A DNA stretch of 15,146 nucleotides from CAZPAH01 sp964584495 (GTDB lineage Bacteria; Krumholzibacteriota; Krumholzibacteriia; Krumholzibacteriales; Krumholzibacteriaceae): contig CAZPAH010000071.1 of assembly GCA_964584495.1 (NCBI GenBank), positions 1-15,146 of the forward strand, given 5' to 3'. Shown one piece after another: positions 1 to 7,185 of this stretch (within the stretch, counting starts at the first letter, position 1; the number at the start of each line of letters is the position of its first letter). A program made the position numbers and the translations under genes. A model generated the notes under the pieces. That model worked only from the letters and a program-made list of their open reading frames with translations. It had not been told where the DNA came from and ran no database searches.

Positions 1-1123
1 CGACTTTGTGAGCAAACCGGTAAACCTGGAGCAGCTCCTCCTGGCGGTAGGAAAGGGGCTGGAATCTCAGAAGCTCAACAGGGAGCTTTTCCAGCTTAGA
101 AGGCGGTTCAAGCACGAATTCGACGAGAACCACATTCCGGGGGACAGCCCCGGGATGCAGGAGGTTTACGAAATAGTCAACATGGTCGCCAAGAGCGATA
201 CGACGACGGTGCTTATCCAGGGAGAGAGTGGAACGGGCAAGGAAATGATCGCAAACATGATTCACAGGTTGAGCCCCCGCCACGACAAGCCCTTTCTCGA
301 AATAAACTGCGCCTCTCTCCCCGAGGAGCTCCTCGAGAGCGAATTGTTCGGACATGAAAAAGGCGCCTTTACCGATGCGAAGATACAGAAAGCCGGGCTG
401 CTCGAGTTGGCCAACAAGGGAACCCTGTTCCTCGATGAAATCGGCGAGATGAGCATGACGATCCAGGTTAAGCTGCTGCGTGTTCTGGAGAAGATGTCGT
501 TCAGGCGGGTAGGGGGGACAAAGGATATCAACGTAAGCGTCAGGATAATATCCGCCACGAACAGGGATCTCGAAAGCGCCGTAAGGGAAAAGCATTTCCG
601 GGAAGATCTTTATTACAGATTGAAGGTCATACCGATCTTTATCCCTCCGCTGAGGGAAAGGAAAGAGGATATATACCTGCTGCTGAAGCACTTCATCAAT
701 AATTACAACAAGCAGTTCAGGAAAGACTTCAAGGAAGTAGACGATATGGCGTTCGAAGCGATTCAGCAGTACCCGTGGCCGGGGAATATCCGCGAGCTGA
801 AAAACGTGGTCGAAAGGATTATTCTGCTGGAAACCGATTCGGTTCTGAGATTGAAGCACCTTCCGGAGAGTATCAGGGCGGGCGGTTCGCCGGATAGGGA
901 CATTACGGTGACCCGCCGGCTTGAAATGGCCCTGGGAAGGCCGTTTCCCGAAAACGGCGTTTCGTTGGAAGACTTGATTAAGGATATGGAAAGAGTGCTT
1001 ATTATGAAGGCGATGAAAGAATCGAACAATAACCAGAGCATGGCGTCGCGCCTGCTCAATCTTAACCGTGACAAACTCAGGTACAGGTTGAAGAATCTCG
1101 ATCTCGAAGAAGAGACGGAATAG
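1..1123 (+). CDS. Sigma-54-dependent response regulator, NtrC family (5' truncated by window edge)
   Basis: This is the 3' part of an enhancer-binding response regulator that activates sigma-54 RNA polymerase. The frame is open to the window edge, and the first codons read DFVSKPVNLEQLL, the end of a receiver domain with its conserved Lys-Pro. The GTG at 8 is therefore internal and the true start lies upstream. Numbering from that GTG, the AAA+ domain shows Walker A GESGTGKE (72-79), the sigma-54 contact loop GAFTDA (119-124, a variant of GAFTGA), Walker B FLDEIG (141-146), and FREDLYYRL near 200. The C-terminus holds a Fis-type helix-turn-helix (about 330-367). The phosphorylatable Asp and any cognate histidine kinase are outside the window. 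The stop lies 15 nt before the lptE start, so co-transcription is possible, although the function is unrelated. The family call is very secure; the target genes are unknown. Confidence 0.95.
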   Translation, partial: DFVSKPVNLEQLLLAVGKGLESQKLNRELFQLRRRFKHEFDENHIPGDSPGMQEVYEIVNMVAKSDTTTVLIQGESGTGKEMIANMIHRLSPRHDKPFLEINCASLPEELLESELFGHEKGAFTDAKIQKAGLLELANKGTLFLDEIGEMSMTIQVKLLRVLEKMSFRRVGGTKDINVSVRIISATNRDLESAVREKHFREDLYYRLKVIPIFIPPLRERKEDIYLLLKHFINNYNKQFRKDFKEVDDMAFEAIQQYPWPGNIRELKNVVERIILLETDSVLRLKHLPESIRAGGSPDRDITVTRRLEMALGRPFPENGVSLEDLIKDMERVLIMKAMKESNNNQSMASRLLNLNRDKLRYRLKNLDLEEETE

Positions 1124-1138
1124 AGGGGGTATCCCGGC

Positions 1139-1648
1139 TTGCGAAAGGCTCTGTTGGTTTTTGCGGCCATCTTTATTTCATTTTACGGTTCGTGTCTGCA
1201 CTACAGCACGGGCAGCAGGACGGCGGGAGATATAAAGAGGATCGCCGTCCCCTACCTGAATAACGCGACATCGGAGCCGAATATCGAGATCGAGATCACG
1301 GAGAAGATCATCGAAGGATTGATTAACGACAACACCCTCAAGGTGGTGCCGGAAGAAGAGGCGGATGCGGTGCTTGAAGGGAGCATAGTCGACTACAGGA
1401 ATATCCCCTTTACCTTCTCGGAAAGCCAGAATCAGATCCAGGCTGAACAGTACCGCCTCTTCATAGGGTTGAATGTATCCCTGTTGAACAGGAAAGAAAA
1501 TACTTACATATGGGAAAACAAGATGATAAAAGCGCACGGCGATTACTATCTCGAGGAGACGGCCGAGCAGAACTACGAAAATGCGCTGAAGAACGTCTAC
1601 AGCGATATAGTCGAAGCGATCCTGTCATCGACGGTACAGGACTGGTGA
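1139..1648 (+). CDS. lptE: LPS-assembly lipoprotein LptE
   Basis: This is a lipoprotein of about 169 aa that fits the LptE family, the outer-membrane partner of LptD in the final step of LPS insertion. A hydrophobic signal peptide (residues 2-17) is followed by YGSC with the lipidated Cys at 19; the lipobox is imperfect because position -3 is Tyr rather than Leu. The mature part has the LptE pattern: IKRIAVPYLNNAT with a short Glu-rich stretch, a predicted helix (about 50-62), then LEGSIVDY and IGLNVSLL strands and a C-terminal helix. The start is TTG at 1139, preceded by a G-rich Shine-Dalgarno at 1123-1129. holA begins 3 nt after the stop. The lptE-holA adjacency matches E. coli (leuS-lptE-holA) and supports the call, since LptE sequences diverge strongly. 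Confidence 0.82.
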   Translation: MRKALLVFAAIFISFYGSCLHYSTGSRTAGDIKRIAVPYLNNATSEPNIEIEITEKIIEGLINDNTLKVVPEEEADAVLEGSIVDYRNIPFTFSESQNQIQAEQYRLFIGLNVSLLNRKENTYIWENKMIKAHGDYYLEETAEQNYENALKNVYSDIVEAILSSTVQDW

Positions 1649-1651
1649 GCC

Positions 1652-2674
1652 TTGAGAACCAACCTTGCTTACTACAAGAAAGCATTCGGGGAAATCGATA
1701 AAGGGAAGATAGCGCCGCTTTATCTTTTCAGGGGGCCGGAAACCTTCATAATGGAGGAGATGGCGGCGAAGATCATCGACACACTTATTCAGGAAGATAC
1801 GAGGAGCTTCAATCTCGATGTTGAATATGCCCCGGAAGTCGAGATCGATACTTTCATCTCGACGGCCAACTCCTATCCCTTTATGGCTGGTAAGCGGGTT
1901 CTCATCTTGAAGGAGCTGGAGAGGATGAGGGGGAAGTGGAAGAACCTGATCGAGTATTGCGCCGGACCGGCCGCCTCGTCCGTTGTCGTGTTCTTCTACA
2001 ACACGCATGACGATAACAACAGGAGGATAAGGCCTCCCAGGGATCTGGCTGCGCTCGAGAAAGCCGTTTCACGGAACGGTGATCTTATATTATTCGAACG
2101 GCTTACGGACTCAGAACTCAAGAAATGGGTGCGACATAAGGCGAAGAAGATGAATTTCGATATGGAAGGGCGTGCGATAGACCTTCTCCTCGATAGCATC
2201 GGAACGAATCTCTTCGATATAAAGAATGAACTGGACAAGTTGTCCCTGATCTACGAAAATCACTCGGTAAACGAGGAAGGTGTCGCGAGCGTTATCGGCA
2301 GGTACAGGCTCAGCGCGGTTTACGAACTGATAGACGGTGCGGGAAACGGGGATGATTCAAGGTTGCTGGCGATACTGTCCAGACTCATCAACAGCGGAGC
2401 CGAGAGACCTTCCACGATAGTGTACCTATTGATACGGCATTTTCTTTCTCTGCTGAAGATCAAGACGGGAGTCAGGGCGGGAGGGTATCAGTACGAGAAG
2501 ATGAAGAGAAAGGCGGATGGATTCAGCACCAGGGAAGTGCTGACCTGGCTCGAAAATCTCAGGATAACGGAGATTTTGATGAAGAGCGTCTCCTTTCCCG
2601 AGGAGTTGCTTTTAGTCGACGCGCTGCTTCATTCGTCGAGAGGAATCGTGCTTTCGGGCGCTTCGAAGAGGTAG
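1652..2674 (+). CDS. holA: DNA polymerase III subunit delta
   Basis: This is the clamp-loader subunit that opens the beta sliding clamp. The 340 aa match the usual HolA length. The N-terminal part carries the family's degenerate nucleotide fold (APLYLFRGPETFIMEEMAAKI, about 22-42, where the P-loop is not functional), then a lid region with FERLTDSELKKWVRHKAKK (about 146-164) and FDIKNELDKLSLI (about 188-200). The C-terminal helical collar includes VYELIDGAGNGD and the segment from about 255 that packs into the pentamer. I chose the TTG start at 1652, 3 nt after the lptE stop; the Shine-Dalgarno (GGTGAG overlapping the lptE stop) is weak, which suggests translational coupling. There is no in-frame alternative that keeps the family N-terminus. 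Confidence 0.9.
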   Translation: MRTNLAYYKKAFGEIDKGKIAPLYLFRGPETFIMEEMAAKIIDTLIQEDTRSFNLDVEYAPEVEIDTFISTANSYPFMAGKRVLILKELERMRGKWKNLIEYCAGPAASSVVVFFYNTHDDNNRRIRPPRDLAALEKAVSRNGDLILFERLTDSELKKWVRHKAKKMNFDMEGRAIDLLLDSIGTNLFDIKNELDKLSLIYENHSVNEEGVASVIGRYRLSAVYELIDGAGNGDDSRLLAILSRLINSGAERPSTIVYLLIRHFLSLLKIKTGVRAGGYQYEKMKRKADGFSTREVLTWLENLRITEILMKSVSFPEELLLVDALLHSSRGIVLSGASKR

Positions 2675-2690
2675 GGAAACGGACATGACG

Positions 2691-2708
2691 GAACGGGTCC
2701 GCCCGTTC
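2691..2708 (+). other. Short hairpin between holA and the thioredoxin gene
   Basis: GAACGGG and CCCGTTC form a perfect 7-bp stem around the loop TCCG in the 61-nt gap. No T-run follows, so it is not an intrinsic terminator; it could stabilise an mRNA end or be a chance structure. Confidence 0.4.
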
Positions 2709-2735
2709 AAAAGCAGATAATGGGGGAAACCGGGA

Positions 2736-3077
2736 ATGGAAACAGGCATGAAGATCAAGAAGATTTCGGATAAGGATTTTAACGACGCCATCATAGAATC
2801 GGGGAAGCCTGCAATCGTCGATTTCTGGGCGACCTGGTGCGTACCCTGCCGGCAGCTCGATGAGGTTCTTCAGGAGATGGCTTCGCGATACAGCGGCAAG
2901 GTCTCTTTCTACAAGGTTGATGTGAATGAAAGCAATGCTACTGCTTCAAAATATGCAGTTCGAAGCATCCCTATGCTGCTTTTTTTCAACGGAGGAGAGA
3001 TTGTCGATCATGCCGTCGGCTCGCTGTCGTCCAACGTGATCGAGGAAAAATTAAACAGGATGCTCGAATCCGCTTGA
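2736..3077 (+). CDS. Thioredoxin family protein (WCVPC active site)
   Basis: This is a 113-aa single-domain thioredoxin fold without signal peptide, so probably a cytoplasmic disulfide reductase. Visible features are VDFWATWCVPC (redox centre at 34-38), YKVDVNESNATASKYAVRSIP with the cis-Pro at 79, and LLFFNGGE leading into the last strand. The active site reads WCVPC instead of the canonical WCGPC; the residue between the cysteines influences redox potential and partner choice, so this may be a specialised rather than housekeeping thioredoxin. The start ATG at 2736 has a strong Shine-Dalgarno (GGGGGAAA, 2722-2729); an alternative ATG at 2748 is less well spaced. It lies directly before a TusA-like gene and in the same reading frame as it. 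Confidence 0.92.
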   Translation: METGMKIKKISDKDFNDAIIESGKPAIVDFWATWCVPCRQLDEVLQEMASRYSGKVSFYKVDVNESNATASKYAVRSIPMLLFFNGGEIVDHAVGSLSSNVIEEKLNRMLESA

Positions 3078-3170
3078 GAGTTACCCGCGCAATCTGTATT
3101 TTTTTCGAACCGGGCAGGTGATTGGATATCCCGCCGTGAAATCTACCGGGCCTGGAGGGAGTTGCCGAAA

Positions 3171-3416
3171 ATGACCGTTTCAGACGAGGAAAGAATTATT
3201 GCAAGGGGCCTGCATTCTCCGGGTCCTCTCCTTGTAGTGAAAAAGAGGCTGGGTGAAATAAAGACGAAGCAGATACGCGTGATCGTCTCTTTCAGCGACG
3301 CCGCCGACGAGCTGGTCCGGTTTTTCAGAGAAGGGGGGGCGAGCACGGAAATCGACCGCGCGGGCGATGATTTCCATGTCCTGGCCGATCTCAAGAATTT
3401 CAAGGATGTCAAATGA
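3171..3416 (+). CDS. TusA/SirA-like small protein lacking the catalytic cysteine
   Basis: The protein has about 81 aa and resembles the sulfur-carrier TusA/SirA/YedF-N fold: ARGLHSPGPLLVVKKRLGEI (helix 1 with the signature), a strand IRVIVSF, the stretch DAADELVRFFREGGA, then a strand DFHVL. In active TusA proteins the signature is Cys-Pro-x-Pro; here it is Ser-Pro-Gly-Pro, and no cysteine occurs anywhere in the protein, so it cannot carry a persulfide. ATG at 3171 is preferred, with GGAGG at 3154-3158 about 12 nt upstream; a TTG at 3162 is too close to that Shine-Dalgarno. Its stop overlaps the leuS start (ATGA at 3413-3416), implying translational coupling. The fold assignment is from pattern only and the function is unknown. 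Confidence 0.65.
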   Translation: MTVSDEERIIARGLHSPGPLLVVKKRLGEIKTKQIRVIVSFSDAADELVRFFREGGASTEIDRAGDDFHVLADLKNFKDVK

Positions 3417-5926
3417 TGGAAGATTTTTTCCCTTTTGCGGAAATTGAAGAGAAATGGCGTGAGCGCTGGGAGGAATTGTTCCGGTGCGATCTCTCCGACA
3501 TCGACAGGAAGTACTACTGTCTGATGATGTTTCCATATCCTTCGGGTAACCTACATGTGGGGCACGGGCGCAATTATATCATCGGTGACGCTCTTGCCAG
3601 GATAAAGATGATGGAGGGGTTCAACGTTCTCGCGCCGATGGGGTGGGATTCCTTCGGCCTTCCGGCGGAGAACGCCGCAATAAAGAACAATATTCAACCT
3701 TCGATATGGACGGACGAGAATATCGCCAAGATGAAGAGGCAGTTCCATGAATGGGGCGTGATATACGACTGGTCCCGTGAAATCGCTTCCTGCAAGCCGG
3801 ACTACTATAAATGGACGCAGTGGCTTTTCCTCAAGCTGTACGAGGCGGGGCTGGCATATCAGGAGGAGGCATCCGTCAACTGGTGCCCGTCCTGCAAGAC
3901 GGTCCTGGCGAACGAGCAGGTGGTGAACGGTTCGTGCGAGCGGTGCAAGACCGGGATCGAGGAGCGAAAGCTGAAACAGTGGTTTCTGCGCATAACACGT
4001 TACGCGGACAGGCTGCTCTACGATATCGACAAGCTCGAAAACTGGCCCGAGCGGGTCTGCGTCATGCAGCGTAATTGGATCGGAAGGAGCGAAGGGGTCG
4101 AGGTGGCATTTCCCCTCGAGGGAAGCGAACGAATCCTCAACTGCTTCACCACCAGGATCGACACCATATATGGAGCTACATTTATAGTAATCGCGGTCGA
4201 CCATCCTCTTGCACTCGATCTGCTCGGAAGGGGAGGGAAGGAAGATGAGGGGCGGGCTTTTATAGAAAGCGTGAAACAGGAGAGACTACAGGCCAAAGAA
4301 AAGGCGGAATTCACAAAGGAGGGTTTCTTTACGGGCTGCTACGCCGTGAACCCGTGCACGGGCTGGAAGATCCCCGTCTTCCTGACCAGCTATGTCCTCA
4401 TGGAGTACGGCACCGGCGTGGTGATGGGCGTTCCCGCCCACGATCAGCGTGACTTCGAATTCGTAGGAGAATCGCCGGTTGAGATTCCGGTCGTGCAGGT
4501 AATCAGTCCCGAAGACTCCGGTGAACCCGTTTTGAAGGAAGCTTATACGGGCGACGGCATCATGATAAACTCGGGCGAGTTCGATGGACTCGACAACAGG
4601 GTCGCGATGGAGAGGATTACCGATCATCTGGCCGAGAAAGGCGGAGCGAAAAGGGTCGTGCACTACCGCCTGAAGGATTGGTTGATATCGCGCCAGCGTT
4701 ACTGGGGCGCGCCGATCCCGATGATCCACTGCGAAAGGTGTGGCACCGTTCCGGTGCCGGAAGAGGATCTGCCGGTCCTCCTTCCCGACGATGTCGATTT
4801 CATACCCCGCGGCGACGGTAAGAGCCCGCTTGCCGCTTCGGCCGAGTTCGTCAATACCGTTTGTCCCGGATGCGGAGGCCCCGCAAGCCGGGATACAGAC
4901 ACGATGGATACATTCGTCGATTCCAGCTGGTATTTTCTACGTTACCTCTCGCCACACGACTCGAGCAGGGCTTTCGACACCGACCTGGTTAACAGGTGGA
5001 TGCCGGTCGACCAGTATATCGGTGGGATAGAGCATGCGATACTGCATCTGCTCTATTCGAGATTCATAGTCAAGTTCTTGAATACAGTCAAGTTAGTTGA
5101 TTTTGACGAGCCTTTTCCGAATCTTTTCACTCAGGGCATGATAACCAGGAACGGCGCCAAGATGTCAAAAAGCGCCGGAAACACGGTAAATCCCGGAGAA
5201 TTGATCGAGAAATACGGCGCCGATACGGTCAGGTTATACACACTTTTCATCGGACCACCGGAAAAGGACGCGGAATGGAACGATAGAGCCGTGGAGGGGG
5301 CCTACAGATTCATAAACAGGGTCTGGAGGCTTTATTTCAGGCAAAGTGACATATTTGTCGATAAGGGGCTTCTCGACCCACGAATCGATCCAGGCTCGAT
5401 GGATGAGCAGCACCAGGAGCTCTACCGTAAGATTCAACAGACGATCCACAGGGTCAAACGAGATATTCTTGGAGGATCTTTCCATTTCAACACGGCGATA
5501 AGCGCATTGATGGAGCTGACGAACGATCTGTACCTGTTCATAGATAACTGCACCGGGTTCGAGGCAAGATCGGAAAACTCGGTAAATCTATTCATAGATG
5601 CCATGAGGAAGATGCTGATTCTGCTCGCCCCGATGGCCCCACATATGTGCGAGGAGATATGGCAGAGAATCGGAAACGAAAGATCTATCTTCAACGAAAA
5701 GCTTCCCGATGCCGATCAGAGCTATCTCGAGGGCGACAGGTACACTCTCGTCCTGCAGGTCAACGGAAAGATAAGGTCGAGGATCGAGGTCGAGAAGGAT
5801 CTCGATCGCAAGAGCCTGGAAGGTATCGCCCTGGCCGATCAAAGGATAATCGATGCTATTTCCGGAAAGAATGTCAAAAAGGTAATAGTAGTGCCGGGAC
5901 GCTTAGTCAATGTCGTGGCCGGCTAA
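3413..5926 (+). CDS. leuS: Leucyl-tRNA synthetase
   Basis: This class Ia synthetase charges tRNA-Leu with leucine and edits mischarged tRNA. The 837 aa are full length. In order: HIGH-type motif HVGH at 48-51 (in PYPSGNLHVGHGRNY); a zinc ribbon with Cys158, 161, 175 and 178; the CP1 editing domain with the Thr-rich CFTTRIDTIYGATF and GVPAHDQRDFEF (Asp344, equivalent to the editing Asp of E. coli LeuRS); a second Cys-rich insert (HCERC...CPGC); DSSWYFLRY; KMSKS at 583-587; and the anticodon-binding and C-terminal tRNA-binding domains ending in a KKVIVVPGRLVNVV motif. The ATG at 3413 overlaps the preceding stop by 4 nt. It is the last gene of the cluster. Confidence 0.98.
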   Translation: MMEDFFPFAEIEEKWRERWEELFRCDLSDIDRKYYCLMMFPYPSGNLHVGHGRNYIIGDALARIKMMEGFNVLAPMGWDSFGLPAENAAIKNNIQPSIWTDENIAKMKRQFHEWGVIYDWSREIASCKPDYYKWTQWLFLKLYEAGLAYQEEASVNWCPSCKTVLANEQVVNGSCERCKTGIEERKLKQWFLRITRYADRLLYDIDKLENWPERVCVMQRNWIGRSEGVEVAFPLEGSERILNCFTTRIDTIYGATFIVIAVDHPLALDLLGRGGKEDEGRAFIESVKQERLQAKEKAEFTKEGFFTGCYAVNPCTGWKIPVFLTSYVLMEYGTGVVMGVPAHDQRDFEFVGESPVEIPVVQVISPEDSGEPVLKEAYTGDGIMINSGEFDGLDNRVAMERITDHLAEKGGAKRVVHYRLKDWLISRQRYWGAPIPMIHCERCGTVPVPEEDLPVLLPDDVDFIPRGDGKSPLAASAEFVNTVCPGCGGPASRDTDTMDTFVDSSWYFLRYLSPHDSSRAFDTDLVNRWMPVDQYIGGIEHAILHLLYSRFIVKFLNTVKLVDFDEPFPNLFTQGMITRNGAKMSKSAGNTVNPGELIEKYGADTVRLYTLFIGPPEKDAEWNDRAVEGAYRFINRVWRLYFRQSDIFVDKGLLDPRIDPGSMDEQHQELYRKIQQTIHRVKRDILGGSFHFNTAISALMELTNDLYLFIDNCTGFEARSENSVNLFIDAMRKMLILLAPMAPHMCEEIWQRIGNERSIFNEKLPDADQSYLEGDRYTLVLQVNGKIRSRIEVEKDLDRKSLEGIALADQRIIDAISGKNVKKVIVVPGRLVNVVAG

Positions 5927-6004
5927 AGGCTTATAACTCATTATATATCAATCGATAAATCATGATGAATCCGAAAATCGCATACCTGCCAACATAATGG
6001 TTAA

Positions 6005-6020
6005 CATAATATATATTATG
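6005..6020. repeat. 16-bp perfect A+T palindrome downstream of leuS
   Basis: CATAATATATATTATG is its own reverse complement. It lies in the leuS 3' region, just before the terminator; a direct repeat AACATAAT at 5991-5998 and 6003-6010 overlaps its left half. It could be a protein-binding site or merely A+T-rich spacer. Confidence 0.5.
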
Positions 6021-6037
6021 CGCCATTTTATTTCCGC

Positions 6038-6081
6038 AAGAAGAAACCCGGCTTTCCTCACGCCGGGCCCCTTCTTCTTTT
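6038..6081. terminator. Bidirectional intrinsic terminator between convergent genes
   Basis: AAGAAG (6038-6043) and CCCGGC (6047-6052) pair with GCCGGG (6062-6067) and CTTCTT (6071-6076) around a 9-nt loop and an AAA/CCC internal loop. CTTTT follows on the + strand, and T-rich sequence follows on the - strand. It ends leuS and the convergent secreted-protein gene. Confidence 0.75.
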
Positions 6082-6095
6082 ATATCTTCCTGCCT

Positions 6096-6665
6096 CTACT
6101 CTAGGTTCTTTATGGCACCCCATGTCGACGGCTGCACGGCCATGTTGCACTCCCCGTTCGTGAAATGGTACCAGCCGCCCAGAACACCGACAACCTCCTG
6201 CGGGTAAGGACACTCGGCCACGAGTGGCGCATACGGCGGGAAAGTCAGGGCATCGCTCGTTGCGATATAAGCGGTCGCCCCAGGCGAAGGCATCGTGTTA
6301 AGGATCGTGAGCGTCGCTATATACACGAATGTTTCATCGGTACCCTGGCAGCTCGAAAACGAGAATGCCATCCCAGCCGCCCAACTGCCGTTGGTAAGGA
6401 TAACGGCCGGTGACCATGTAGTGCCCGTGATCACGAATGATACTGGGTCCGAAAGCACGATCTTGAATTCTCCACCCAAAATACCGTTCGGACCTGCGTC
6501 GAACTTCTGGTATCCGAGATAGATATCGAACGGCAGGTACAGGGTCGCGTCGGCGTCGCAATCGGTTCCTAAATCATTGGCAAAAAGACCTACCGAACCC
6601 GGATGGGCGAACGCCGATGTGGCCATTAATGCAACAAGCACAGCAGTTATTGACAATTTCTTCAT
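6096..6665 (-). CDS. Secreted hypothetical protein with four cysteines and a WGAIK tail
   Basis: I do not recognise a named family. The 189-aa product starts with a clear Sec signal peptide (MKKLSITAVLVALMATSAFA, cleavage after residue 20). The mature protein is acidic, Gly/Thr/aromatic-rich and beta-strand-like, with Cys at 36, 106, 152 and 173 that could form two disulfides outside the cytoplasm. The mature N-terminus (GLFANDLGTDCDAD) and C-terminus (STWGAIKNLE) look like repeating features of a lineage-specific secreted family. There is no C-terminal sorting domain or membrane anchor. The start is secure: AAGGAGGAG (6672-6680) sits 6-7 nt before the ATG. A promoter-like TTGACA lies 100 nt upstream, so the gene can be expressed alone. 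Confidence 0.85.
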   Translation of the reverse strand: MKKLSITAVLVALMATSAFAHPGSVGLFANDLGTDCDADATLYLPFDIYLGYQKFDAGPNGILGGEFKIVLSDPVSFVITGTTWSPAVILTNGSWAAGMAFSFSSCQGTDETFVYIATLTILNTMPSPGATAYIATSDALTFPPYAPLVAECPYPQEVVGVLGGWYHFTNGECNMAVQPSTWGAIKNLE

Positions 6666-6739
6666 GTCCCACTCCTCCTTACTTTATAGTTACCTTCCCG
6701 TCTGGCTTCCATCTTCAATGCTTCTTCAATTTCCGGGGT

Positions 6740-6769
6740 AGCGTAACGTCCCCCCTTTCAATGTGTCAA
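6740..6769 (-). promoter_or_regulatory. Candidate promoter of the secreted-protein gene
   Basis: On the - strand a perfect TTGACA (6769-6764) is followed after 18 nt by TACGCT (6745-6740), a weak -10. It is preceded by TTTTTTC, the same 13-nt TTTTTTCTTGACA as at the strong promoter near 11108. The predicted leader is about 65-70 nt. Confidence 0.4.
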
Positions 6770-6781
6770 GAAAAAACCGTC

Positions 6782-7180
6782 TTACCTTTCGTGAAAACCG
6801 GGAATCTTTTCCCTGTAATCCCCGAGAAACGGGAGGTGCCAGTATTCCCCGAAAAGTGCCTTCACGAAACCCAGAACAGACAATGTAAGTGCTCCAAGTC
6901 CGGCGACCAGCTGGAGCAGTCCTATGACTAGAAGTCCGATTAAGCGCAGCTTGCCGATCGTGAGATCCAGAATAACAAGCAGAACCAGCACCACGCATTC
7001 GCTGAAAAGAAGCATGAACCCCTGTCTTGCGTGGTACTTGATGAAGGGATCGTCCTTGGACTTCCATAGGGAGAAGAAGCAGAGAAAGGATAGATAGCTT
7101 ATGGAAGCGGTCCACCTGGATCTCTCAGACGGCCTCGCCCCCTCCCTCTCATTCTCCTTATTCTCTATATTCTCCTCCAT
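6782..7180 (-). CDS. DUF4870/Tic20-like small membrane protein
   Basis: This 132-aa inner-membrane protein of unknown function has a charged N-terminus (about 1-20, rich in Glu/Asn/Arg) followed by three to four hydrophobic segments (about 24-40, 54-76, 80-109). The stretch KYHARQGFMLLF and the ending FGEYWHLPFLGDYREKI are typical of DUF4870-type proteins, in which a HARQ/QAxN motif precedes the second helix. The ATG at 7180 lies 5 nt after the stop of the TPR gene, so the two are almost certainly one operon; the Shine-Dalgarno is weak (TAGGAT), which fits coupling. The family call rests on recognisable motifs; a biochemical role is not known. Confidence 0.75.
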   Translation of the reverse strand: MEENIENKENEREGARPSERSRWTASISYLSFLCFFSLWKSKDDPFIKYHARQGFMLLFSECVVLVLLVILDLTIGKLRLIGLLVIGLLQLVAGLGALTLSVLGFVKALFGEYWHLPFLGDYREKIPGFHER

Positions 7181-7185
7181 CGATC

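Noticed and set aside
8..10. GTG at 8 as the start of the response regulator
   Set aside because: The frame is open upstream and begins with the conserved end of a receiver domain, so the gene is cut by the window edge.
2685..2720. 11-codon ORF (MTERVRPFKSR) between holA and the thioredoxin gene
   Set aside because: Only a modest AGGGA upstream and it spans a hairpin; too short to support without conservation data.
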